Assembly (NCBI RefSeq): GCF_014698845.1
Contig: NZ_JACJTV010000028.1
Span: 1 to 64,000, forward strand
DNA from: Coleofasciculus sp. FACHB-1120
GTDB taxonomy: Bacteria; Cyanobacteriota; Cyanobacteriia; Cyanobacteriales; FACHB-T130
Length of the DNA: 64,000 bases
Direction of reading: 5' to 3'
Made by a program: the position numbers and the translations under genes. Under the pieces are notes generated by a model. The model did no database searches, was not told the origin of the DNA, and saw only the letters and a list, made by a program, of their open reading frames with translations. Every line of letters begins with the position of its first letter. Position 1 is the first letter of the stretch. Below are positions 36,025-44,504 of the stretch, in pieces.

Positions 36025-38646
36025 CTAATTTTCCTTCCGCGCTGCTGGGGGAGCGGGAGGGGGAGCGGAACTTTCCGCTGTTCTCCTAGGTGCCCGTGGG
36101 GCGGTTGGCGCAGGAGTATAGGTTCGTCTTCTCCTTGGCTGTGCAGTGCTAGAAGTAGAATCTGATGATGCCCTTCTGCGAGTACGACGCCGAACGGGTG
36201 CCGACTCCTGAGAACTTGTGCTTGCTTGGCGACGAGAACTGGAGTAGCTACGTCTGCTATTGTTTGAAGTCTCTTGGCTTTGAGAACTGGTATTTGTTTG
36301 GCGACGAGAACGACGGTAGCGAGGTCTAGATTCTTCTTGAGACTGAACTTCTTGGCTGCGACGACGTCTCCGGCGCGGGCTAGCCTCGCTGGAGCTTTGG
36401 ACGCTGCTAGTCCGGTAGCGTCTACGCCGGGGAGTTTCTTCGCTGGAGCTGTTATCGCTCGCTCTCGTCCGACGAGAGCGACTACGCCGGGGTGTGTCAT
36501 CGTCCTCGCTTTTTTTGGAGATGATGCTTCCAGAGAAGGTGCTTTTCGGCTTAATGGGCTTGATCGTGAGCTGGGCTTTACGTCCTTCTAGCTCGGTGGG
36601 TCGGTCTGGGAACTTCTCGACCGGGATATCTTTTACCACTTCCACCATGAATTTATTCCAGGTGTAGGCGGCTGTACTACTAGCGCCCCAAGTCGGTTTG
36701 TTGTCATCGTTGCCCAGCCAAACACCTGCAACCATTTGGGGGATGTAGCCAATAAACCACAGGTCGCGTGCCTCATCCGAGGTGCCCGTCTTCCCAGCAA
36801 CAGGTCGATCGTTTAGAGAGGCGGCACGACCCGTCCCCTCATTGACGACGCCTCGCAGCAACCAAGTCATAATTGCAGAGGTGTCTTCTTGTAAGACACG
36901 GTCGGGCTTAAACTTGGCTTCATAGATAACGTTCCCACGCCGATCCAGAACGCGACGAATGCCGTAATTTTTTGTATGCATCCCCTTGGTGGCAAAGGTA
37001 CCATACGCACTGGTGAGTTCCAGTAGGTTGACTTCAGAGGCACCTAGGGCAGTGGAATAGGTCGGCTTCAGTTCTGATTCAATGCCCATTTTCTGGGCAA
37101 CATCGATCACCGTATCCCATCCCACATCGACCAAAACTTTGACAGCAACGGTATTGATTGAGCTAATCAGAGCATCTCGCATAGAGATCCAGCCCCGGTA
37201 CTCTTCGCTGTAGTTCTTGGGGGTATAGCCGTCTACTTTGTACGGAGCGTCCAGGTAGCCGCGATAGGGAGTAAAACCGGCAGCCATTGCCGTAGCATAT
37301 ACAAATGCTTTAAATGTCGAACCGGGCTGGCGCTGTGCCTGAGTAACGCGATTAAACTGTTGCTTATAAAAATCTTTTCCCCCGACCATTGCCCGGATCT
37401 CGCCGGTACGCGGATCGATTGCCACGAGGGCAGCTTGCTCGAAGTTTTGACCTCGACCACTGTCTTCCACGGTTTCGATGACGGCTTTTTCCGCCGCTTC
37501 CTGCCACTCTGGCTTCAGGGTGGTTTCTACCGTCAATCCCCCAGCCTTAATCGCTTCTGGTGAAACGTGCTTGGGCAGTTCTTGTTGGATGTATTCGGTG
37601 AAGTAGGGGGCGAACCTTTCGAGTCGCTTAGGACGGCTGGGTTTTGTGACTAGGGTGTCAGCGATCGCTTTCTCGGCTTCGGCTGCGGTAATGAATCCCG
37701 CTTGCTGCATCTGTTGTAATACCAGATTGCGGCGCTCTTTAATCGTTTGTGGATTCTTAATTGGCGAATATTGATTGGGTGCTGGTGGGATGGCGGCAAG
37801 TGTCGCCATTTCCGACAGGGTTAGTTCGTACACCGGCTTAGAAAAGTAAACCCAAGCCGCATCTGCCACGCCATAAGCACCTTCTCCTAAATAAACCAAA
37901 TTTAAGTAGCGTTCTAGAATTTGATCTTTGGTGTTTTCGTTTTCGATTTTTTGAGCGGTTCGGACTTCCTTAAGCTTGCGCCAGATGCTACGCTCCTGAT
38001 CGAGAAAGACCATCCTCGCCAGTTGTTGGGTGATGGTGCTACCGCCTTCTACAACATCTCTTGCTATCAGGTTAGAAAAGGCTGCTCTTAAAACTCCCTG
38101 GTAATCGACTCCCTGGTGTTTGTAAAAGCGTCTGTCTTCTATGGCAATGAAGGCTTGAATCAGCTGCTTGGGAATTTTGTCAATTTTGAGGGCTTCGCGA
38201 GTCGCGGGGCCGGTTTGTTGGAGTATCTTGTTGTTTGAGGCTTTGATGGTCAAAGTCTCTGGTCGCATCAAGGTTAAGGCATCGCTGGTATCGGGTAAGC
38301 TACTCTCCAGCGACCACGCAGCCAACCCCAGCGCGATCGCTCCTCCTCCTAAACCCAAGCCAAGCCAAAACCGACGCTGATGATGCAGTGGGTTCTCGCC
38401 GATGAATGGCTTCTTGACAATTTCAGGAAGCTCCTGAGTAGAGAAGCGCTTCAGCCGCAAGAGATTGTCTTTCAATTGCCGAGGGTGGGGTGATGCGTCT
38501 GTTTCTCCGTTGTCTGGTTCCTTGTTATCAATCGGAGTATCGACTGGTTCTTCTTTGTTACTTACAGGAGTCTCGACTGGTTCATTTGACACCCCCGCAT
38601 TGAACTTGCCTGATAAATCCTTCAGTCTTGAGATGAACTTGGTCAC
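36025..38646 (-). CDS. Class A penicillin-binding protein (transglycosylase/transpeptidase) with an Arg/Ser tail
   Basis: An 873-residue bifunctional peptidoglycan synthase of the PBP1a class. GTG start at 38646 with GAGGAG upstream. Cytoplasmic region 1-95, membrane helix about 96-113 (LGLGLGGGAIALGLAAW). Glycosyltransferase: AIEDRRFYKHQGVDYQG and EGGSTITQQLARM. Transpeptidase: nucleophile motif GSTFKA, then SSINTV and KTGTS. After about residue 690 comes a 180-residue tail of Arg clusters and Ser/Thr/Gln (RRSRSRRTR, SSRRQASTSS), ending Pro/Ala-rich. The tail is periplasmic and strongly positive, perhaps binding wall polymers. Confidence 0.93.
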   Translation of the reverse strand: MTKFISRLKDLSGKFNAGVSNEPVETPVSNKEEPVDTPIDNKEPDNGETDASPHPRQLKDNLLRLKRFSTQELPEIVKKPFIGENPLHHQRRFWLGLGLGGGAIALGLAAWSLESSLPDTSDALTLMRPETLTIKASNNKILQQTGPATREALKIDKIPKQLIQAFIAIEDRRFYKHQGVDYQGVLRAAFSNLIARDVVEGGSTITQQLARMVFLDQERSIWRKLKEVRTAQKIENENTKDQILERYLNLVYLGEGAYGVADAAWVYFSKPVYELTLSEMATLAAIPPAPNQYSPIKNPQTIKERRNLVLQQMQQAGFITAAEAEKAIADTLVTKPSRPKRLERFAPYFTEYIQQELPKHVSPEAIKAGGLTVETTLKPEWQEAAEKAVIETVEDSGRGQNFEQAALVAIDPRTGEIRAMVGGKDFYKQQFNRVTQAQRQPGSTFKAFVYATAMAAGFTPYRGYLDAPYKVDGYTPKNYSEEYRGWISMRDALISSINTVAVKVLVDVGWDTVIDVAQKMGIESELKPTYSTALGASEVNLLELTSAYGTFATKGMHTKNYGIRRVLDRRGNVIYEAKFKPDRVLQEDTSAIMTWLLRGVVNEGTGRAASLNDRPVAGKTGTSDEARDLWFIGYIPQMVAGVWLGNDDNKPTWGASSTAAYTWNKFMVEVVKDIPVEKFPDRPTELEGRKAQLTIKPIKPKSTFSGSIISKKSEDDDTPRRSRSRRTRASDNSSSEETPRRRRYRTSSVQSSSEASPRRRRRRSQEVQSQEESRPRYRRSRRQTNTSSQSQETSNNSRRSYSSSRRQASTSSQESAPVRRRTRRRASSDSTSSTAQPRRRRTYTPAPTAPRAPRRTAESSAPPPAPPAARKEN

Positions 38647-39424
38647 ATCAACTCCTCAATCACCAAAAACTTCTGGCGCAAAATTCCCTGCTTATTGTTG
38701 CCTATTTTATGGCTTGAATCCGGGATCTGTGCCTAGGCAATTGTGAACTTATTCGCTTTTTGTCAAGTTACTGTTTTTTATTCCATCACAAAATATATTT
38801 CAGCGCACCCAGCACCACGCTTTTTTATAAGCATTGTTTGTTTATATCGGAAGCAACTTGAAGGGATGGGGCAAATCTCTGGGCATTTCCAAGCAAACTC
38901 CTGATTATTCTCTTTTTTCTGTCTGGATAAGCCTATTTAAGCAGCGGAGGTCATTTATGAGAAAAATCTAGCTTTGAGAGGAGCCGGTTTCTTCTGAAGT
39001 TGGTGGTCGCCCTCATAAAATGTTCGTAGCGAACATTTTATCGGTAAATGGCTTTCTGGAAACTCATCGGGAAAACAGCAACTTCGGCTTGTACAGCAAA
39101 ATATCTTTCCTAATATAGATGTATCCGTTGGGGTTAGTATAAGTGATCGCCCTTCTGATGCCAATCCATCATGGGTAATTTGCTTAACGTTTGTGCGTAA
39201 TCTTTCGAGGTTAGGCAAGTCATAGATATCTTACCTATTTTGGTTATAAGGTAATCCTATTTGATTGGTCAGATATTTTTTTGACAAACCGCAAAGACGC
39301 AAAGGAGGCAAAGGAAGAGAAAGAGAAAGAGAAAGAGCTTATAAATCTTTTACGATTGATATAAGTTCATTTGTTATAGTTAAATCTTATCTATAAAGAT
39401 TTTTGCAAATCAATTGGCAGTAGC
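38647..39424. other. Intergenic region between PBP and SemiSWEET genes
   Basis: About 780 bases with no supported gene; divergent promoters are expected at both ends. It holds the palindrome at 39015-39041 and a purine-rich repeat at 39291-39337 (gcaaagacgcaaaggaggcaaagg then four gagaaa units). Confidence 0.5.
39015..39041. repeat. 12-bp palindrome
   Basis: ATAAAATGTTCG, three-base loop TAG, CGAACATTTTAT: perfect 12-base arms. It is far from both gene ends and has no T tract, so a repeat or protein site rather than a terminator. Confidence 0.6.
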
Positions 39425-39679
39425 ATGGATTTTGTAACGACCTTGGGATTTATGGCGGCAACTTTGACCACTATTGCTTTTTTGCCTCAACTGTTTAAAG
39501 TATGGCAAACAAAATCAGCCAAAGATGTTTCTCTGGAAATGTTGATTATTTTCTGTGCGGGAGTGTTTTTGTGGTTAGTGTACGGTTTTTACATTCAATC
39601 TTTTCCGGTTATTGCTGCCAACTTGCTAACCCTAATTTTTAATCTGATAATTTTATCGCTTAAAATTAAATATGAATAA
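39425..39679 (+). CDS. SemiSWEET-type sugar transporter
   Basis: An 84-residue membrane protein with three helices (about 5-25, 37-55, 62-80). The PQ-loop motif FLPQLFKVWQTKSAKDVS (about 20-37) marks the SemiSWEET/PQ-loop family, which act as dimers and let sugars move down their gradient. Length is right for one three-helix unit. It lies 30 bases before the radical SAM gene on the same strand, perhaps co-transcribed without shared function. Confidence 0.9.
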   Translation: MDFVTTLGFMAATLTTIAFLPQLFKVWQTKSAKDVSLEMLIIFCAGVFLWLVYGFYIQSFPVIAANLLTLIFNLIILSLKIKYE

Positions 39680-39709
39680 GATAATCTTTTAAGGTTTTAC
39701 TTGCCTGTG

Positions 39710-41341
39710 ATGTCTGGAGTTTTTGCCGCAGAACGTCTTTTATTTACACCCGCGACGCCTGACACCGACGCTATCCGGACTATATTTGCTTTCCCGAATG
39801 AGTACAGCGTTGGCATCACTAGCCTAGGCTATCAGGTGGTGTGGGCGTCTTTGGCAATGCGCTCCGATCTTGAAGTCAGCCGCCTATTTACAGATACTCA
39901 TGAGCCGCTGCTGCGATCGCCCGAATTAGTCGGATTTTCTCTTTCTTGGGAATTAGATTATGTCAATATCCTCAATTTGTTGGAACTGCTAGAGATTCCG
40001 AATCGAGCATCTGCGCGTGATGACAATCATCCCCTCGTATTTGGGGGAGGACCCGTATTAACCGCCAATCCAGAACCTTTTGCTGACTTTTTTGATGTCA
40101 TTTTGCTGGGAGATGGCGAAAATCTGCTCAGCAATTTTATTGATGCGTATAAAGAAGTTAGAACCGCTACCCGACAAGCTCAACTGAGGCGTTTGGCGCA
40201 AGTACCGGGAATTTATATCCCTAGTTTGTATCAAGTTGAATATCACGCGCCCGATGGCTCGATCCAGTCCATTTTGCCCGTAGATGCGGAGATTCCCGCC
40301 GTAATTGAAAAGCAAACTTATCGGGGAAATACGCTTTCTGCTTCAACTGTGGTGACAGAGAAGGCGGCGTGGGAAAATATTTATATGGTGGAAGTGGTAC
40401 GGAGTTGTCCGGAAATGTGCCGCTTCTGTTTGGCGAGTTATCTAACATTGCCGTTTCGCACAGCAAGTTTGGAAAGTTCGCTAATTCCAGCCATCGATCG
40501 GGGATTGGCGGTGACGAATCGGCTGGGATTATTAGGAGCATCGGTTACGCAACACCCAGAGTTTGAAACTCTTCTAGATTACTTGAGTCAGCCAAAATAC
40601 GACGATGTCCGCCTCAGCATTGCTTCGGTGCGGACGAATACGGTGACAGTACAGCTAGCTCAAACTTTAGCAAAACGAGACACGCGATCGCTCACCATTG
40701 CCGTAGAAAGTGGTTCGGAACGGTTGCGGCAGATTATCAATAAAAAGCTGACGAATGAGGAAATCATCCAAGCTGCAATCAATGCCAAAGCAGGTGGATT
40801 AAGCAACCTCAAACTCTATGGAATGGTGGGAGTTCCAGGGGAGGAACCCGAAGATTTAGAAGCAACGGTGGCGATGATGCGATCGCTAAAAAAAGCCGCG
40901 CCTGGGTTACGCTTGACCTTCGGATGCAGCACTTTTGTTCCCAAGGCTCATACGCCGTTTCAGTGGTTTGGAGTCAATCGGGATGCCGAAAAGCGGCTCA
41001 AAGGCTTAGAGAAGCAATTGCGCCGCGAAGGGATTGAGTTTCGACCGGAAAGCTATAATTGGTCAGCAATCCAAGCTTTAATATCGAGAGGCGATCGCCG
41101 ACTTTCCCATCTTCTAGAACTGACGCGACACTACGGCGACTCTCTAGGCAGCTACCGCCGTGCTTTCAAAGAACTGCGAGGACAACTGCCGGCTCTCGAT
41201 TCCTATATTCACGCCAGTTGGTCGTTAGAGCAAGTTTTGCCTTGGAACCACTTACAAGGGCCATTACCAGTCGCCACCCTCCAGAAGCATCTAGCCGACG
41301 CTACGGCTCATTTTCGGGAGGCTTCAGCCTGCTTAACTTAG
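39710..41341 (+). CDS. Radical SAM protein with an N-terminal B12-binding-like domain
   Basis: A 543-residue protein; I use ATG 39710 although TTG/GTG codons lie just upstream. Residues 20-150 look like the Rossmann-type domain seen before radical SAM cores (IFAFPNEYSVGITSLGYQVV, LVGFSLSWELDYVNIL, LVFGGGPVLTANPEPFADFF, ILLGDGE). The 4Fe-4S cluster motif is CPEMCRFC (C-x3-C-x2-C, about residues 233-240). The rest of the barrel includes IAVESGSERLRQII and KLYGMVGVPGEEPED. The DxHxxG cobalamin motif is not obvious, so cobalamin use is unproven. Substrate unknown; related proteins occur across cyanobacteria. Confidence 0.85.
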   Translation: MSGVFAAERLLFTPATPDTDAIRTIFAFPNEYSVGITSLGYQVVWASLAMRSDLEVSRLFTDTHEPLLRSPELVGFSLSWELDYVNILNLLELLEIPNRASARDDNHPLVFGGGPVLTANPEPFADFFDVILLGDGENLLSNFIDAYKEVRTATRQAQLRRLAQVPGIYIPSLYQVEYHAPDGSIQSILPVDAEIPAVIEKQTYRGNTLSASTVVTEKAAWENIYMVEVVRSCPEMCRFCLASYLTLPFRTASLESSLIPAIDRGLAVTNRLGLLGASVTQHPEFETLLDYLSQPKYDDVRLSIASVRTNTVTVQLAQTLAKRDTRSLTIAVESGSERLRQIINKKLTNEEIIQAAINAKAGGLSNLKLYGMVGVPGEEPEDLEATVAMMRSLKKAAPGLRLTFGCSTFVPKAHTPFQWFGVNRDAEKRLKGLEKQLRREGIEFRPESYNWSAIQALISRGDRRLSHLLELTRHYGDSLGSYRRAFKELRGQLPALDSYIHASWSLEQVLPWNHLQGPLPVATLQKHLADATAHFREASACLT

Positions 41342-41482
41342 CCGATGGGGCGATTACGACCGTAAGCACACGGATAAGTCGATTCTGCCATTTTTAGGAA
41401 AACAGCGATCGCACAGATGTAGTTGATAGAAACTCCAGTAAAACTCTAAGAAGAGTTTGATTCTTCCAAGGTAGGCGGACAG

Positions 41483-41950
41483 ATGGCATTGGTAAAATCT
41501 GAATTTAATCGTAAATTTGCTTCAAAACTGGCTCTAGTGGGTGCAGGGGCGCTTTTATGCTTGATTCCCTCCATAGAAGCGATCGCTAAAACTGTGACCT
41601 CCACGGGTGCTGCGGCAGTTCAACCAACTGTTCTGGCGGCTCAACCCAAAGGTCGCACCCAGCGCGTTCGATTTGCCAAAGGGAAAAGCTCCGCTGTTGT
41701 TGAATACTCAGTCGTGCGAGGCACTAGAGATATTTACGTGCTAGGTGCTAAAGCTCGCCAGAAAATGACGATCGCCATTACCTCTCTTGAAGAGAACGCT
41801 GTTTTTGATATCGTAGATCCCAATGGGCGGATGATCGATCAAGAGGCAACTAGCTGGACCGGCACATTGCCTAAAACCGGGGACTATAAGATCGTGGTTG
41901 GCGGGACTAGAGGCAACGCCAGTTACAGAATGAAAGTCGGAATTAAATAA
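41483..41950 (+). CDS. Exported PPC-like protein
   Basis: A 155-residue protein with a signal peptide (KLALVGAGALLCLIPSIEAIA, cleavage about 35). After an Ala/Thr linker, residues 60-155 form a predicted beta sandwich: RTQRVRFAKGKSSAVVEYSV, QKMTIAITSLEENAVFDIVD, LPKTGDYKIVVGGTRGNASY. This is the pattern of the bacterial pre-peptidase C-terminal domain, here alone and without a protease. Its leader nearly matches that of the 52-residue protein at 42884. A terminator follows directly. Confidence 0.8.
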   Translation: MALVKSEFNRKFASKLALVGAGALLCLIPSIEAIAKTVTSTGAAAVQPTVLAAQPKGRTQRVRFAKGKSSAVVEYSVVRGTRDIYVLGAKARQKMTIAITSLEENAVFDIVDPNGRMIDQEATSWTGTLPKTGDYKIVVGGTRGNASYRMKVGIK

Positions 41951-41967
41951 TCGTTCAATTTGTCAGA

Positions 41968-42006
41968 AATTCCTCCGCCGGAAGCTGTACTGGCGGGGGA
42001 ATTTTT
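41968..42006 (+). terminator. Rho-independent terminator
   Basis: AATTCCTCCGCC (41968-41979) pairs with GGCGGGGGAATT (41992-42003) through 12 bp with one G.T, then a run of five T. It closes the 41483 gene. Confidence 0.85.
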
Positions 42007-42045
42007 CTTATAAATTGAATAGATTCCCCAACCAGTGGCAAGCAA

Positions 42046-42501
42046 ATGTTAAAACTAGCTTTGGCAGGTGTAGGAGCATTTTTATTCCTGACCTCTCCGG
42101 TGTACGCTGGAGAACGAAGTACCGAAAGCGATCGCTTTGAGTTTTCTCGGCAAAACACAGCAGAAATTCTCCAGGTTCAACACTTATCAACTTCCGACTC
42201 AATTGAACTCGCTCAACTTCTGAATACCCGCTGTCCACCGAATACCTCTTTATACCGTGCTGCTGAAACTAGAAACTATTTCGCCCATATCTGTGCGGCT
42301 AAAGGAGGTACTTTAGTCTATATTGGAGGTGCCAAAAAGGGAGCGGGAAATTCCGTTAATGTGACGATTCCTAGCAACAGTAGCGGTCAGTTCGTTGCTG
42401 TTCAAGGTAATACCCGTTACATCCTTACCCAAAGCCAGCTACGCATTATTCAAGACAATAAAATCATCGTTAACGAAAGAGTGTTGCGATGGACTCAATA
42501 A
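42046..42501 (+). CDS. Small exported protein
   Basis: A 151-residue protein with a short signal peptide (LALAGVGAFLFLTSPVYA, cleavage about 21). The mature protein has two cysteines (NTRCPPNT and AHICAAKG) that could bond, and a beta-rich end (GNSVNVTIPSNSSGQFVAVQ, RYILTQSQLRIIQDN). No family recognised. Its leader has the same KLAL.G.GA pattern as the proteins encoded at 41483 and 42884. Confidence 0.75.
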   Translation: MLKLALAGVGAFLFLTSPVYAGERSTESDRFEFSRQNTAEILQVQHLSTSDSIELAQLLNTRCPPNTSLYRAAETRNYFAHICAAKGGTLVYIGGAKKGAGNSVNVTIPSNSSGQFVAVQGNTRYILTQSQLRIIQDNKIIVNERVLRWTQ

Positions 42502-42524
42502 CGATGATTAGAGGAATAAATTAA

Positions 42525-42713
42525 ATGCAAACAACATCCGAGTATTTTTGTGCCTATTGCGGCGAACCAAATGTTACGTTTGTTGACTTGAGTGCCGGGG
42601 GTCAGCAGTCTTATATTGAAGATTGCCAAGTCTGCTGTCGCCCGAATAATCTCTACATTCGGCTTGATGAAGAAACCCTTGATATTGAAATTGATAGTGA
42701 CTACGAAGGCTAA
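42525..42713 (+). CDS. CPXCG-type cysteine-rich small protein
   Basis: A 62-residue acidic protein with two cysteine pairs, CAYCGE (residues 10-15) and CQVCCR (about 34-39), fit for one zinc ion. This matches the CPXCG-motif cysteine-rich protein family of unknown role. A Shine-Dalgarno (AGAGGAAT) precedes the ATG. It starts 23 bases after the previous gene, so the two are likely co-transcribed. Confidence 0.85.
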   Translation: MQTTSEYFCAYCGEPNVTFVDLSAGGQQSYIEDCQVCCRPNNLYIRLDEETLDIEIDSDYEG

Positions 42714-42883
42714 AAATAAATTTTGATTAATTCCTGCCTAGTTTGCTCGCGAAAGATTTCTGAAATTTCTGGGAATTCCTTGCGCCCTTCTGAAGATACA
42801 ACTACTGGTAATCAGATAGTTACTCAAAAAGCAACCTTGATATTACGGTTTCATCTTCTAATAAAGGTCAAGTTAGGGCATTC

Positions 42884-43042
42884 ATGAAATCTGAATTCAA
42901 TCGCAAACAGGCTTTTAAATTAGCTTTAGTAGGCGCAGGAGCATTATTATTCTTAGCACCAGCGGTACAAGCAGCAGAACTAGCAGCAGGTACTTCCAAG
43001 ATAAGCGATCGCCCAATCCAACTAGCTGCTTTTAACGATTGA
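42884..43042 (+). CDS. 52-residue exported peptide
   Basis: From ATG 42884 a frame of 52 codons encodes a full signal peptide (KLALVGAGALLFLAPAVQA, cleavage about 30) and only about 22 mature residues ending RPIQLAAFND. The leader matches that of the 41483 protein (KSEFNRK then KLALVGAGALL). A proper terminator follows 40 bases after the stop, which supports a real transcript. It may be a tiny secreted or periplasmic peptide, or a truncated copy of the neighbour. Confidence 0.6.
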   Translation: MKSEFNRKQAFKLALVGAGALLFLAPAVQAAELAAGTSKISDRPIQLAAFND

Positions 43043-43081
43043 CATCAACGACTTAATTTTGAATACATCCCCACCTTTCCA

Positions 43082-43111
43082 CACCCAAATACCATCATTT
43101 GGGTGTTTTTT
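43082..43111 (+). terminator. Rho-independent terminator
   Basis: CACCCAAAT (43082-43090), six-base loop, ATTTGGGTG (43097-43105), then six T. Ends the small exported gene cluster. Confidence 0.9.
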
Positions 43112-43224
43112 GAGGATTACTTAAGAAGCATAAACTTCTGAAGATTCTTCTTAGCCCCCCTTAAAAAGGAATTAGCCCTAGGAAGTTGAAGGAATCTCCA
43201 CAGATAACGCTTCCTTACCCTGCC

Positions 43225-43887
43225 TTACGAGTGAGTTTCCCGCGTTTGTCCCTCAATAACAGCACTCCAGTCGTCATTATTAACTGCCGCTTCTAGCTTT
43301 TGCTGCCGCTTGGCATCACTTTCCTCGGCATCTGCCAAATCCTTGGTGAGCGTGCTATCTGCCATCGCTTTGCGGAGTTTGAGCTTTTTCTCCTCATAGG
43401 CGTTGCGCTCTTCAGGCGACATCGCTGCTTTTGCAACTTCGCCTACGGTACTAGCCCACATCCCGCTGACATCAGCGTTACCAGGCGGAATGCTGCCGAG
43501 TTCGGAAATCCACGCCTCTCGCAAATTTTCCATATCCGTGCGTTTTGGGAACTTGAACGCCTGCACCCGCACAAAAGCGCAAGTTTCTCTCCCATTTTGA
43601 GCGACATGACCATTCAGGGAAAGCAGTACATTCCGAGAGTAACCGATGTATTGCGTCTGGCGTTGGGTATTTAACACAGCGTACACCCCAGCAATTTTCG
43701 CATTCTGGGCGCGATCGCACCAGGCTTGAAGCGGCAGCACTTCAGTACCATCGTTTTCGAGATCAGCAGGAGTCGCTATCTCAGGGGCAGCGTGTTCGTC
43801 GTCAGAGCTATACAAAAAGTCGTGCAGCCCCCGGTGGCCTTCGGGTACATTTTGGTGTTCAACGGGCACATTCTGGTTTGTCTCCAC
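43225..43887 (-). CDS. GIY-YIG domain protein, catalytic arginine apparently missing
   Basis: A 220-residue protein, GTG start at 43887. An acidic N-terminal region is followed by a GIY-YIG domain at about 65-150: GVYAVL (67-72) and QYIGYSRNV (79-87). In active nucleases an Arg follows YIG by some ten residues (EKRWKRH in I-TevI); here that stretch reads NVLLSLNGH, with Ser or Leu in place of Arg. The C-terminal third is charged and helical (YEEKKLKLRKAM). It may bind DNA without cutting. Role unknown. Confidence 0.8.
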   Translation of the reverse strand: METNQNVPVEHQNVPEGHRGLHDFLYSSDDEHAAPEIATPADLENDGTEVLPLQAWCDRAQNAKIAGVYAVLNTQRQTQYIGYSRNVLLSLNGHVAQNGRETCAFVRVQAFKFPKRTDMENLREAWISELGSIPPGNADVSGMWASTVGEVAKAAMSPEERNAYEEKKLKLRKAMADSTLTKDLADAEESDAKRQQKLEAAVNNDDWSAVIEGQTRETHS

Positions 43888-44015
43888 CTGAATTTAGTCT
43901 CCATTCAATGAATTTGCCGCTAGGAGTCAGTCAATCCTGGGATTTATCCACTCCCTGTAACTTGTTTATAGTTTAGGGCGTGGACAGTGGTCATTTCAGT
44001 CCCGCTTAGTATCAC

Positions 44016-44387
44016 TTAGTTCAACGGGTGGTTTTGCATATAGCTCAACAGCCAATTCGCCGCTGTCGCCCGACGAGTCTGCCTGGGGCCAAATTCACCC
44101 AATTTGTAGCCCTTAAAACCGAGTTGTTCTTTGAGTAGCTGCTTGTTTTCTGGCGGAATCGAGCGAGTCAGCTTTACGGTTGGGGGGCGGTTTTCAATAA
44201 AATCAGGCGGTTGCGGATATTCATCTCGCCATTCTGGGAGAAGTTCGCTCGCGTCCCATTGATTCGCCGCTGCGTCGTAGCGATAACCCAAGCATTGCCA
44301 CACCAATTGGTTCACAGTGGCATCATCAATTTCATCGTTGAGGATAGCCCAAATGGTTTCGGTATTCAGCGGCGGTAAGTTAGACAT
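44016..44387 (-). CDS. DUF1823 family protein
   Basis: A 123-residue protein from ATG 44387. Conserved-looking blocks TIWAILNDEIDDATVNQLVW, CLGYRYD and LGFKGYKLGEFGPRQTRRATAANWLL match my recollection of DUF1823, a family of cyanobacteria and plastid-bearing eukaryotes without known role. Soluble, no signal peptide. Confidence 0.8.
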   Translation of the reverse strand: MSNLPPLNTETIWAILNDEIDDATVNQLVWQCLGYRYDAAANQWDASELLPEWRDEYPQPPDFIENRPPTVKLTRSIPPENKQLLKEQLGFKGYKLGEFGPRQTRRATAANWLLSYMQNHPLN

Positions 44388-44504
44388 GAGCATAAACCAT
44401 TGACAACAAAAACTGTATCAATAAAATACAGCTTTTTTTCTGAGCAAATATCGCTGGGGGATTGTATTCGCTCTTTTTACAAAAATAGTACGCGATCGCT
44501 GCTG

